A stretch of DNA of 57,500 nt from Mesostigma viride (lineage: Eukaryota > Streptophyta > Mesostigmatophyceae > Mesostigmatales > Mesostigmataceae), in the NCBI GenBank assembly GCA_009746045.1, contig RPFO01000246.1:1735192-1792691 (forward strand). Reading direction: 5' to 3'. The notes beneath the pieces are model-generated. The model saw only the letters and a program-made list of their open reading frames with translations. It had not been told where the DNA came from and searched no databases. This document shows positions 15,213 to 27,200 of the stretch, piece after piece. Every line of letters begins with the position of its first letter. The first letter of the stretch is position 1. The translations under genes and the position numbers were made by a program.

Positions 15213-18200
15213 CTATTTGATGGGGGCATTCTTCAGTGAGCTGAAACAAGGGCCTTTGGAGGTCATAAAGGGTGTATCCCGGAACTTAGCAACGCCAGCC
15301 TCATCCGTGTGCAAATCCTGCAGGCAGACAACCAATTGAGATATCCAGGCACAGGGTTATCAAACATATTAATTAATTAATTAAGAACATAGCTCCGTTG
15401 GGAGTATACGTAAGACATGGCCCTGAGAAGGGGGACCATGGTATTTAATACATTCTGGGCTACAACCTGCAGGTGGGGGAGGTAAGCAGCCACATACTCT
15501 GGGTGCACAATTGAGGTGCACCTGCACCTCCATGTGTTCCAGCAGCCAAGGTGCGGACATGGGGTGGAAGATGACTGTGGCTAGGCAATGGCTAGGGCAT
15601 GACATCTCAGCAGAGAGTACCTCTCTGCATGGGCAAAGCATGATCATATTATTCTAAAGCTAATGCGTCATGGCATGTGGTGTGGGTCCCATCATAGGCA
15701 TACATGCACATGTGCGTGAGCCACCTCGGCTAAGCCGTACTCATATTCTACACTACTGTTATACATTCCCCTAGGCTGAGGCGCTACCCCCCTAGGCTAG
15801 GTGCTGGGGTCCCTGGGGCAGGGGGCGCCTGCCAGGGCTTGTGGTCAACGTAGATGACCGTCCCCTTCCAGTATACCGGCTTCTTCCCTGCCGTCTGCCG
15901 GATCAAACATATGCAGCTGCTTTACTAAATATGCAGCTGAGGTTGTAGATGAGGAGCATGTTCAAAACCAGCTCCTTGGGAGTGATCATAAAGCAGATAC
16001 CTTGCTTACAATTTATGAAGGTACCAGTACTAGCATTGTAGTAAAGTCTATATGATGTTCAAAGTAATCTATGAGACACTGGAGCCGAGGCATAAAGAGT
16101 AAGAATTATGAAGGGGACGATGATCTTAATGGATAGTACTACGCACACATTGAGAGCTCATGATAACACGGGGCAACAGTTTCATGATGAGCCATGGTGT
16201 GGTGGTCATGAAGCTGCCAGCTGGCGGTGTCTCTCTGTGTGTGTGTGTGTCTTTGCGTGTGTGTGTCTATGTGTGTGGTGAGGATGGTGATGATAGTGAC
16301 GATGATGACAACGACTGTGATGGCCATGACGACATTGATGCCACCTCCAGCCGCTGCCACTGATGATTGGGTGATGGCGATGCTGATCGCAGTTATGATC
16401 ATGATGCCCGCATAAAAAATGATCACGGCCATGCCAACATGTGTGCCAATGGCAACGTGGGCGGCAACAGGGAGGTTGGGTGCGAGTGTGAGTGCGAGTG
16501 CGAGTGCGAGTGCGAGTGCGAGTGCGAGTGCGAGTGCGAGTGCGAGTGCGAGTGCGAGTGCGAGTGCGAGTGCGAGTGCGAGTGCGAGTGCGAGTGGGAG
16601 TGTGATGGCTATTATACTTGTGAAGTACCCGTACTGGGGCTATGGCTAGTCGTAGTGGTGGACGGTGATGAGGCCGGGGAGAGGATCGTGGGAATCACAA
16701 GGACGGTCCACCTTGCTACAGAACTTGACTTAAAACCCATGGTTTATGGAGGCAAACTACGCGCACTTCCCCCGGGGCATCAACCACGTTAAGACTCGGC
16801 AACAGTCGATGGTGCAAGTCCCATGCAAGACCGAATGCGCCACACTCACAGGCATCAGCGTCTCAAACTGCTTCTTCTTGGGGATCAGCACGTCCGCCGG
16901 CTCGCCAGGGTACCTGCGGGCGCCCACAACCATGGCAGAAAATGCAATAGCCAACGAAGTACGAGGCTTGGACCCATGGCCAGTACATGGTTTCATGGTC
17001 ACAATGTCTGCACGTGGCGTAGGTCGGTATATCTAGGGCAAGGAGGACGGTGCATTTCACGCAAAGGTGGCAGACCCATGATGCAAAACAAGATGGGGTA
17101 GGCCATGCAAAAAAGAAAAACCGAATCCCAACCATGCCTTCTTTTGCGGAAGAATGGCAGCTCGAGCAGGACACCTAATGGCATGTATCAAGGAACCGAT
17201 CAGTATCAATGGGGTGTCGGTGCGGCACGTGAAGGCAGCAGCTGCCCACATGGATAGCACGGGAGGAGAATGGAGAGGGGATCCGATGATGCCGTGGAGG
17301 TGAGGGAATGACAAGGCCTGGCGGAGGAATTGCCACAAGGGAGGATCGAGCCCAGGGACATGCTGCGGACAAGCACAGAGGAGGCTTGCGTGTCGCTTGG
17401 ATGGCGACATGACATCACATGGGAAAGTGAACACTGGTTGACTACCTAGTGCACACAGTCATGTCATCATGTGCAGGGCCATCACGCCACCCCACGTGGC
17501 CCACGGCCGTATGTAACCAAGCCTTCACCATACAGTCATTCACGCATTGAGTTGGGTTCGAGGGTTTCTTCCGGTCAACCCAACTTAAGGCGTGAACCCA
17601 ACTGAAGGCGTTAAGTTACCATAACTTGCTACCCCTGCCCTGCTGATGGACTTGGTGTCTTTTGATAGCACTTGTCAAGGCCAATCGAACTGCACTCAAG
17701 AATTCACCCTCAAGGTCGTATTTCGGGTCGTAACTTCACTGGATGCAAGTCATCAAACCGGCTGTAGGTAGGTGACGGAAGCCCCACCCAGTACCGGCGG
17801 TCAGTGCTAGCCAAACCTGCCTAACTTGGGGTGCTACATAGTAGGGCATGCACGTTCATTGATGAGTCGTCATAAACAGTGTAGCACGGTTGTTGGTTTG
17901 CCAGCTTGCCCTTGCTACCTGCCTTCTCGCCTGTGGTGTCTCGCTTTTGCTTTTTGTTGGGCGCTGCCCCGTTGCCCAAAAGCAGGTCAGTTCCATTCGG
18001 CCTTATCAGTTTTGCCATCGGGCCGCATTTATCAGTGATGGTTTCAAATGTGACGAACACATTTGATCAGCAACTGAGCCGTTTGCCCATATATACAATA
18101 CCGGCAATGATGACTGAGTCAGCAACCAACTGACCACTAAGATCCGCAGTGAATTCAGTTCTAGGTTACATTAAGTATTGGGTGGCGCGAGCTGGCCGGC

Positions 18201-21200
18201 GCCCACCCACAAGTCGCGGCAGTCAAAAACAGTGCCACACCGCGCTTGAAGGCGCCAGTTCCGCTTTAAGTTGGGTTTTTGCTAGTACAGCCAGCAGCCT
18301 AAAGTTGAGTTCGCCATGCAGCCAACTGCGCCCAACTTAAGGCGTGAACCAAACTTAAGCCAACCCAACTTGGGGCGTGAATGACTGTACCATGCCTACA
18401 GTGTGCCACTCCCGCGCTACGCCATGCCCATGGTATACCAAGTCTAGGGACTTCCAGACCTGTGAAATAACAAACCTAGAGTTTTTCACACCTCGATTCC
18501 CATGCCGTGACCTAGCAAGAGAGCCAGCGCAGGCAGCGGATGGCACCGGCACATCACCAATTTGTCACAAACCATCAGCACATCATCACTCGCTGGCAGC
18601 AATGCAGCTCCAGTGCCTCTGGGATTCACCACAACACTGCGAGGGGTATACTCACCCCTCTAATGTGATGGTCTCCACTCACCCTTCCAATGTGGTGGCC
18701 ACACTCGACCCCCCCACAGAATGGTCATAATTACCCCTCAGAAGGGACAACTTCGTAACCCCACTCACCCTTCAAACGTGACTGTCTCGCCCAGGGGCAC
18801 CCCCTCAGGGATCTCCACGGGCTGCACCACTGTATGGTCCGCGTTGGCCGCACACAGCACCTGGGCACCCACGCGCACCACGACAAGTGATTGAGGAGGG
18901 GAAGTTGAGAAGGAAGCGAAAACATAACCCAAAGCAGGCGCAAACGGCAAGGGAAAAACTCAGGCGCGGGCGACATTACTGAGGACAAAGTCCAATTCTT
19001 GTGGCTGGCTGACCAGCGCGGATCTCAGCCCCCTCCTGGTTCCTACCTTTCCCCATTTTGCGGCCGTGCTGGAAACACAGTTGACAGTTGGTTGAATGAA
19101 AGAATGTGGTCAGCATTCCAACCCAACTGCCACGTGGCCCACACAGTATGCCCTACGAGTTGTTGCCACCTGGCAACGACCATCCATTATATCGCATTCC
19201 CTTCCTGCCCTCCAGCAACTTTCCATCGATGGCCTCACCTTGTCCCTTCCGGCGCCTCTGCCCGGCCATGCACTGCTTTTAAACGGTGACCGCATCACCT
19301 GCTTGGACCTGGCAGCCAAGAGGTGTTACAATTCCTCGCACAGCGGTGCACTTGCCTGCCCAACTTGGCCCAGCGAGCGCTTGCCCACCTCCCATGTTCC
19401 CTGCTGCAGCCTGAATACAGCACTGCGCTCGCCTCCCATTCCTACCCCACATGCTGTTTACAAAAAAGACAACCAGGCATGCCTAAAATCTGGACGATAT
19501 GGACCATGGGCGCTCAAATTTCAAGCCTGCATCTACTGTATCCGCAAGGGACGACTTGATCCGGCTGAGACCGTTTCGGGAACCAGGTTCGCCAAACGGC
19601 GAAGCCGATTTGGTTGGAGATTTCCACCGCTGAGCGCAGGAAGGAAGATGAGTGTCGAATTGGATGCAACGTAGGCAGCCGTGGATCTCCTCCTACATTA
19701 TTTGCATCTGTGTCTGTAGCGGTACACCCGCGAATCGTGTCCCATGTTGGGGGGGGGGAAATTGCTACTTTTGCAATCTCCAGCTCCCCCTCCTCCCCCT
19801 TCCTCCCTCCTCCCTCCCTCCCTCCCTCCCTCCCTCCCTCCCTCCCTCCCTCCCTCCCTCCCTCCCTCCCTCCCTCCCTCCTCCCTCCCTCCCTCCCTCC
19901 CTCCCTCCCTCCCTCCCTCCCTCCCTCCCTCCCTCCCTCCCTCGCTCCATCCCTCCCTCCCTCCCTCCCTCCCTCCCTCCCTCCCTCCCTCCCTCCCTCC
20001 CTCCCTCCCTCCCTCCCTCCCTCCTCCTCCCTCCTCCCTCCCTCCCTCCCTCCCTCCCTCCCTCCTCCCTCCCTCCCTCCCTCCCTCCTCCCTCCCTCCC
20101 TCCCTCCTCCCTCCCTCCCTCCCTCCTCCCTCCCTCCCCCCCCCTCCCCCCTCCTCCCTCCCTCCCTCCCTCCCTCCCTCCCTCCCTCCCTCCCTCCTCC
20201 CTCCCTCCCTCCCTCCCTCCCTCCCTCCCTCCCTCCCTCCCTCCTCCCTCCCTCCCTCCCTCCCTCCCTCCCTCCCTCCCTCCCTCCCTCCCTCCCTCCC
20301 TCCTCCCTCCCTCCCTCCCTCCCTCCCTCCCCCCCTCCCCCCCTCCCTCCCTCCCTCCCTCCTACTGCAAAAGACTACAGTAAATGTCAGAGCCACCGAT
20401 TCAAAAACAGCAAATTTGAGAAAAGACCCATTGTCGCCCACGTTTCCTCTGATGCGACAACTCACCTTCCACTACCGTGCGGTGCAAATCTCCCAATAAA
20501 TTGGCTTCGTCCGTTCGGCAAACCTTGTGGGTTCTTCCAAAATGGGCTTCTCCGCTTACAAAAGTTCTGCCGTGAAAGTTGCAACGCACATTACTTGATA
20601 TACCCATGGCGGCGTGGGCCGGGCGCATGCGCATCTGTGGCACAATCGCCGTGCGTTTTCAATGCTATCGTACATACTACTATATATACAATCGGCTACT
20701 GTATATACCATCGGCTACTGTATATACAATTGGCTACTGTACATACAATCGGCTACTGTATTTACAATCGGAATCCCGCCACTGGGTGAGGGGTTGCCGT
20801 GTGAAGCCATAGGCCAGCACCAGCACACCTATAGCATGACCCCTTTCTCCGGAAACAGCCAGACGGCATTGTCCTAGGCGGGGAAAGCTGGCCACTGCTT
20901 GACGAGGCAACAAGCGCACTAGCAGAAGACAAACAGGTGAGAGGGGCAGTTGCCAGCAAACTGAACAAAGACATACCCTCACTCTTCTGGAGAGGCACAG
21001 CAGCTACGGGATTCCTGGGCACTACCTATACTCATCCGAGTATTTCTTTTAACCACGATCGTCACATCAAGTTCTGTAACCTAGCAGTAATGGCCATCTT
21101 TTCATCCCACTACATATTTTATTGAGTCCAGCAACCACCACTTTCTGAACACGAGGGCGTGCGGCTGGTGTCCACGTACCACCCCCTGGGACAGCTGGTT

Positions 21201-24200
21201 ACGGAGGTTGCCCGGCTTGGCGTTGGTCAGCACGAGCACACGACGGTTCTGGCGTACGGCACCCAAGGGGGGGCGAGGGGTAGGTGCGCCGGGCGGGAAC
21301 CGACCACAGCCGGACCGTGGGTAGTGCAGAAAGGAGGGAAGTGCACAGGGCAGGTCAGAGGAGGACACGGATGCAAGACCACAGGGCAGGGCAGGGCGAG
21401 GATGCAGGGGAACAAGCCACGCACCATCATGGACACGCGCATGCAGCATGCACAAACGATCCACCACCAATGCCTAGTGCATGGCACGGGCCACCCACCA
21501 GCAACTACATGCGCATGCCTGGATTAAAGCACCCACCAGCATCTGAGTGAGCCCATCATTATGGCTCAGTGCGGGCGTAAGGAATAAACAACCTACCAGA
21601 CACGGGATTTCCCCGCAGTCCACCAACAGCCACCCACCAGCATCTGGTCCTCCGGCACAAACTTGACGAGGCCGCTGACCACCTGGCGCTGCGCCGGCTC
21701 GCCCAGATCGATATTCTCCACGTACAAGCTGGCCAGGGGGGGGCCAGGGAAGGGGAAGCATCATAGCGAGGTGGGTGGGAGCACGGGGGGCGGATTGGAG
21801 CAAGGTGGTTTGCAAGAGCATGTGTGTTTGTGAGAGGTGGTAATAATGCCGGACACGGAGAGATGGGAGCAAAGTGGGAATACGCGGGGGGGAGGGGGGA
21901 AAGGGGGGGGGGGGGATACGCCGGGTTTAGGATGGGCGAACACCTGTGTTGGAGAGGGAGGGAGAGGCCGGGGAAAGGGAGAGATGGAAAAGGCCAGCCG
22001 GTGAAGGCAAGGGGATGGCGAGATTTAGGAAGAGGAAAAGGTGGGGCAGTGGAGACGGGGACGAGGACAGTCCAGTTGAAAAGGAGTTGCGGCAAACAAA
22101 GGCAGGAGGTCAAAGGGGCATCCACATATATGGTGAGCACCCACGACCCCCGCTCTTTCATCTGGGTGTGTGGGCGAGCGTTGCCTGACCATACTTGGCT
22201 GGGTCGCTACTGGGTGAGTTGCCTGGCCGTACTTGGGAGGGTAGGCAGGAAGCCCTCATGATGCAGTTGGAGAGTTGGCTTCAACAAAAGGGTATTTTTT
22301 GTACCTTTGTGCAATGCCCATGAGTGGTACCACGAGTGCGCCACGACAGAAGCATCCACAGGGCGGCTGTGCACCTTCCCTTTTATCGATAAAAGTGGGC
22401 CATGGTGCTATGCAGGGGAGGAGGGGATGATGCAAGGGGGGGGGAGGGGATTGTGCGAGGGGGAGGGGGGGGTATTGTGCAGGGGGGCGGGGGGGGATTG
22501 TGAAGGGGGGGGGAGAGGGGATTACGCGAGGGGAAGGGGGAAGGGGACTGTGCGAGGGGGGGGGGCAGGGGATTGTGCGAGGGGACGACGCCCATGCAAA
22601 GGGGATTGAAGGGAAGACAGGCCCTGAAAGGAAAATGTTTGCAGGCGCAAACGAGCACAGAAGACAAGCTGTACAGCGCGTGCACATGCACACGCTCCCA
22701 CATGCAGTACCATGAAAGGGTGGCGGCTGCCAGCACACAAACGCACAAAGGGTCGGACTCCAACAAGGGGCCGGATTCCATAATTCCAGCAACCAGGCAA
22801 TGGAGCAGGATGCTTGTTGCGAGCAGCGCGCCTACCTGTCCGCATCTGGATGCTTCCACACTTTGGTGATCCTGCCGACTTGGATCTTTAATACACTAAT
22901 GTCAATCTCCTTCTTGGCCATATCTCCCCCGCCGCCCTCCCCGCCCACCGCCTTCTCCTCCTTCTCCTTCTCCTTCTTCTCCTTTTTGTCCTTCTTGGCA
23001 TCCGCTGCGGCAGGCTCGCTCGCGGGTGAACTGGCCGGCGCGGGCTGCAGCCCAGTCACGCACGCACAAGCCATGAGTGACGGCATGCAAAAGACATGCG
23101 TGAAAGGCATGCACAAGCCATGTGCTACGTCACAAGCCATGCGTGACGGCATGCACAAGCCATGTGTGGGGCAAGGACCACAGCTGTCTGTCCCCACCCC
23201 GCCACACCCACTATGTTAACGTATCTTTTGTGTGCAATGCGACATGCCCCCTGCGCCCGGTACCGCACAGTGCGGCACAAGTTGGCACCTCTTGGCACGT
23301 GCTTCCATGCCACATATACGACAACCACTGCACAAATACCCTTCATCTGAAGTACACGCCGGTTCATTGGCACAGCTGTCACATTGCAAGCACAGAGCAC
23401 TCACAGCCCATCCAGACCACCCACATCATACCATGTGACAGCGTCCTAGATAAGCCATCCTGAAAAGTGACTTGGCAGGCTGAGTGGACCAGCGCATGCA
23501 CAGGAACCCACCAAAGTTCGGTCAACCGTATTCCAGTCGCGCGCTATACCGGTTGGAGAGCGATCCGGCCTAGGAAACAGCGTTGAATAGTAATTTCAAA
23601 GTTATGGTTTGTTTCTGTTGCAGCCAAGCCACATGGAGGCCAACATGGTAGGCAAGTGCCCATGCAGAGGAAACAAGGAACAACCCATTCCCATCCATGC
23701 TTCCATCGCACAATACTGGAAACCAAGCCACACCTTCTCAGCAGCCTTCTCTGCCACGCCATTGGCCGCCGGGGCTGCCACCTTGCCCGCTTTATCACCC
23801 TTTTGTTTGCCGGCATCTGCCCCCACAGCATCCTTGGCCGCGGCTGGCGCAGCAGCCTTGGCTACCAAAGCCTGTGGGATGAGCAGTTCGGCATTCAGAG
23901 GACAGGCGTCAATCCCCAGCACACGGCGCGGAGAAAGTGTGGGCCGCAAAAGAGGCAGGACGAGTTGAGTGCATGGAAAGGCAGAGCGATGTTTCTGCGT
24001 CTCGAATTGGAAGCGTTTGCTAGGAAGACACGAAAGGAGAGTTCGGGAGAATTCAGTAAGAGACAGGCAAACATAGCAAAGCAAGCCTGTTCTCCCCACC
24101 TTCAGAATGTTACCATAGCGAAACATGGATGTAACACTGGAAAATAATGATGCCACATCATTCTATGGCAACATCCATCTGTCCCTCTAGTCGCACTCTC

Positions 24201-27200
24201 CCTTTCAACGAGCGCCAATGTTTCAGAGGCAGGTGGGAACTTTCATGCCTCTAGTATTCATGTATCATAAACAGCCCAAGCGTCTCACTCCCCGCGGAAA
24301 CAGCACATGGCATGCCATAACACACGGCATTTTGTTGTCACCCACTTGCTCCATGCATCATGGGAGGTCATCCAAGCTTGGTCGTAGAGCTTGGCCGTAG
24401 AGCTTGGCCGTAGAGCTTGGCCATACAACTGTTAGTCAGCTTGGGAGGTACACCTAATGTGCCACGATCCATCATTCATCCTATGCAACGAAAGCTGCCC
24501 AACTTATACCACAAGGCTAGCTAATAGCCTTTCCCCCCTCCCCCCCTCCCCCCCTCCCCCCTCCCCCTCCCCCCCTCCCCCCCTCCCCCCTCCCCCCTCC
24601 CCCCCCCCTCCCCCCTCCCCCCTCCCCCCTCCCCCCCTCTATTCATCCCCCCTCTATTCATCCCCCCCTCTATTCCCCCCCCCCCCCTATTCATCCCCCC
24701 CTCCCCCTCTATTCATTCCCCCCTCTATTAATCCCCCCTCCCCCCCTCCCCCCTCTATTCACGCCCCCCTCTATTCATCCCCCCCCCTCTGTTCATCCCC
24801 CCCTCTATTCATCCCCTGCAGCACTCACCGGCGGCGCAAACTTGAGCGGTGTGAACACCAGCTTCATGAAAACGTCCTCCACATCACCCACACACTGGTA
24901 ACAGGGGGCACGAGCAAGGTGGCAAGGGGGGCGGTGAAGTAGGCAGGGATAAGGGCAATCAAATGGGGGCAATCAAAGGGGATGGCAAGGGGGGCAGTGA
25001 GGAGGACGGTGAGTGGGCACCTATGAGGGCAGCAAGAAAGGCCGCGAGAAAGGCTGCAAGAAAGGCTGCAAGAAAGGCCGCAAGAAAGGCAGCAAGAAAG
25101 GCCGCAAGAAAGGCGGCACGATAGGTTGCAAGGGGTCAGTGAGCGGAGCAGCAGAAAAGCCATGATGTGGCACCTGAAACAGACAATATTCTCATAGCGA
25201 GAGACATCCACTCATGCCCGCATGGGCTTGCAAGTGATTGCCTGCCTCATGACCATTTGCTGATACCTGAACCTTAGACCTCTGGGCTCGTGCGTACCTG
25301 GATGTGGTCAAACCACCGCGAGAGGCTGCACAGCTGCTGCTTGGTAGTCGCGGGCATAACCGACTGCAGCGTGTGCGGGTGGGTGAACGGGGTGGGTGGG
25401 CGGGTGGGTGTGGGTGTGGGTGGGTGCACAAGAAGATGCCATGTGTGAAAAAGACATTACGAGCGAGGACTGATAAGTACATTCCGTGGAAGAATGAGAA
25501 CGCCACCCAGGGCACCCAGGGGAAACATCGCCATGATGTTGGTTGAAAGACAGAAGGTCAGTCCCGCACACAGTGAGTAGGCGGGTAGGCAAAAGCATGT
25601 CCTCACGCAATCAGGGGGGTGCAGGGGCACTGAATTGGAATGCGGGAAGGTGATTGATAACTTGCACAGAATTCGGAACAGGGGAGTGGACCTAATCATT
25701 TGAACGCTTCGGTGTGGTCAGCTTGGCACCAAACAGGGCCGTAGGGGGCTTGCGATAATGTTGGCAATGAACCAGAGCAACGCATGGTGGGCTGTCCACT
25801 AATGCAGCCATAGGCTATATTTAGACTAGACTGGTAGATAGGCTATGTAAGCTCGACGGGCTAGATAGGCTAGAGATGCCAGACAGGATAGCTAGGCTAC
25901 GCAGATATTTGAGGCTTAGTAGGCCACATAGGCTGAATAGTCTTGATCGGCAAGACCAGCTACACCAGCACGCCTTCCCCGGTTCCCCCCTTCCTCTTTC
26001 TCCCCTCTCTCCCCCTCCCCCCAGCGCACTGTAGCCACCGCACACATGACACAGAGACAGGTTTAGGCTTTCCTTTGCCACAGGAGACCATGGGGCCGGG
26101 TTTCAAGGGCGTACCATGGCTGGGTGCACGGCCGCAAACACAACCAGGTCGGCTAGCGACAGCCTGGACCCGGCCAGGAACACGCGGGGCTGCAGGTGCT
26201 CATCCAGGGACGTGAGCCGGCTGGCAGGGGTACCGGGTGCGGCGTCCCCCAGCAGGTTGCCCAGGGACAGCTCGGTGTTGCACAACGACAGCCACTGGGA
26301 GACCTGGCAGGGGGATGAGGACACAGGAGGGCGCCACATGCCGTTAGGAACGCCGTGGGAACATGAAGGGGGAGACAAAAGGGAGGGTGGGCGCAAGGCG
26401 AGAGGGGGGGTGGGCGCGACGCGAGAGGGGGGGTGGGCGCAAGGCGAGAGGAAGGGTGGGCGTGAGGTGAGAGGGGGGGTGGGGGCAAGGCGAGAGGGGG
26501 GTGGGCGTGAGGCGAGAGGGAGGGAAGCGAAAGAGAGGTGAGGGCCGGGAGGAGGAGAAGCCATTCAGGTGGCATGGCGGGTGCCATAGAAAGCTATGTG
26601 CCAGGAGGGTGGCCTATGGGGCACGCATGCTTGCTTGGGTGCAGAGAGTGACAGGAGGCAGAATGGCTACAGCAGCGGCTAATGGCTTAAGTGCACGGGG
26701 TGACCACCCGGAGCAGTGTCATGCCAGGCCCGGCGGCCGCCGCTGACAGCCTGATATACAGCCATTAAATATCGAAGAGCGTGCCCTAAATGGGCAGTCC
26801 ATTGTGGACAAGGCATACCTGGACGGGTGAGGATTAGTGGGCTGCCCAAGGCAGGGGTGCATGGGCCGCACATTTTGACAGAAAAAACATTTTACAACAC
26901 TCTCCCCTGAAAATCTGCAATTGCTGGACATGAGGGGGCCCAAGACACATCGGGAGGGATGCCTCGCCGTGCCACCACTGGACCATCTAGGTCTCTCGGC
27001 TGGATCCTGCCGTTTAAACACGACGCTTGCAAGCATACTTGGCTGTTTCCCCCAGTTCTAAGGCATGCAAGCAGGCAGTTTGGGACATGCTCTCCACATG
27101 CCTGCACAGCAAAGTCCCTTTAATGGATACATCACAACCAGGCCCAATGAATAAGCTTGCTGGAACAAGAGAAGTAGAAAGGCATACTAGATCGAAAGAA

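Noticed and set aside
16746-17036. Plus-strand ORF overlapping exon 11 of the Arc1-like gene
   Set aside because: It is the antisense shadow of a well-supported exon with the conserved [13 protein letters not shown] motif on the minus strand.
19614-20789. 391-codon Pro/Ser ORF and antisense Arg/Glu/Gly ORF
   Set aside because: Frames of the (TCCC)n tract inside an Arc1-like intron.
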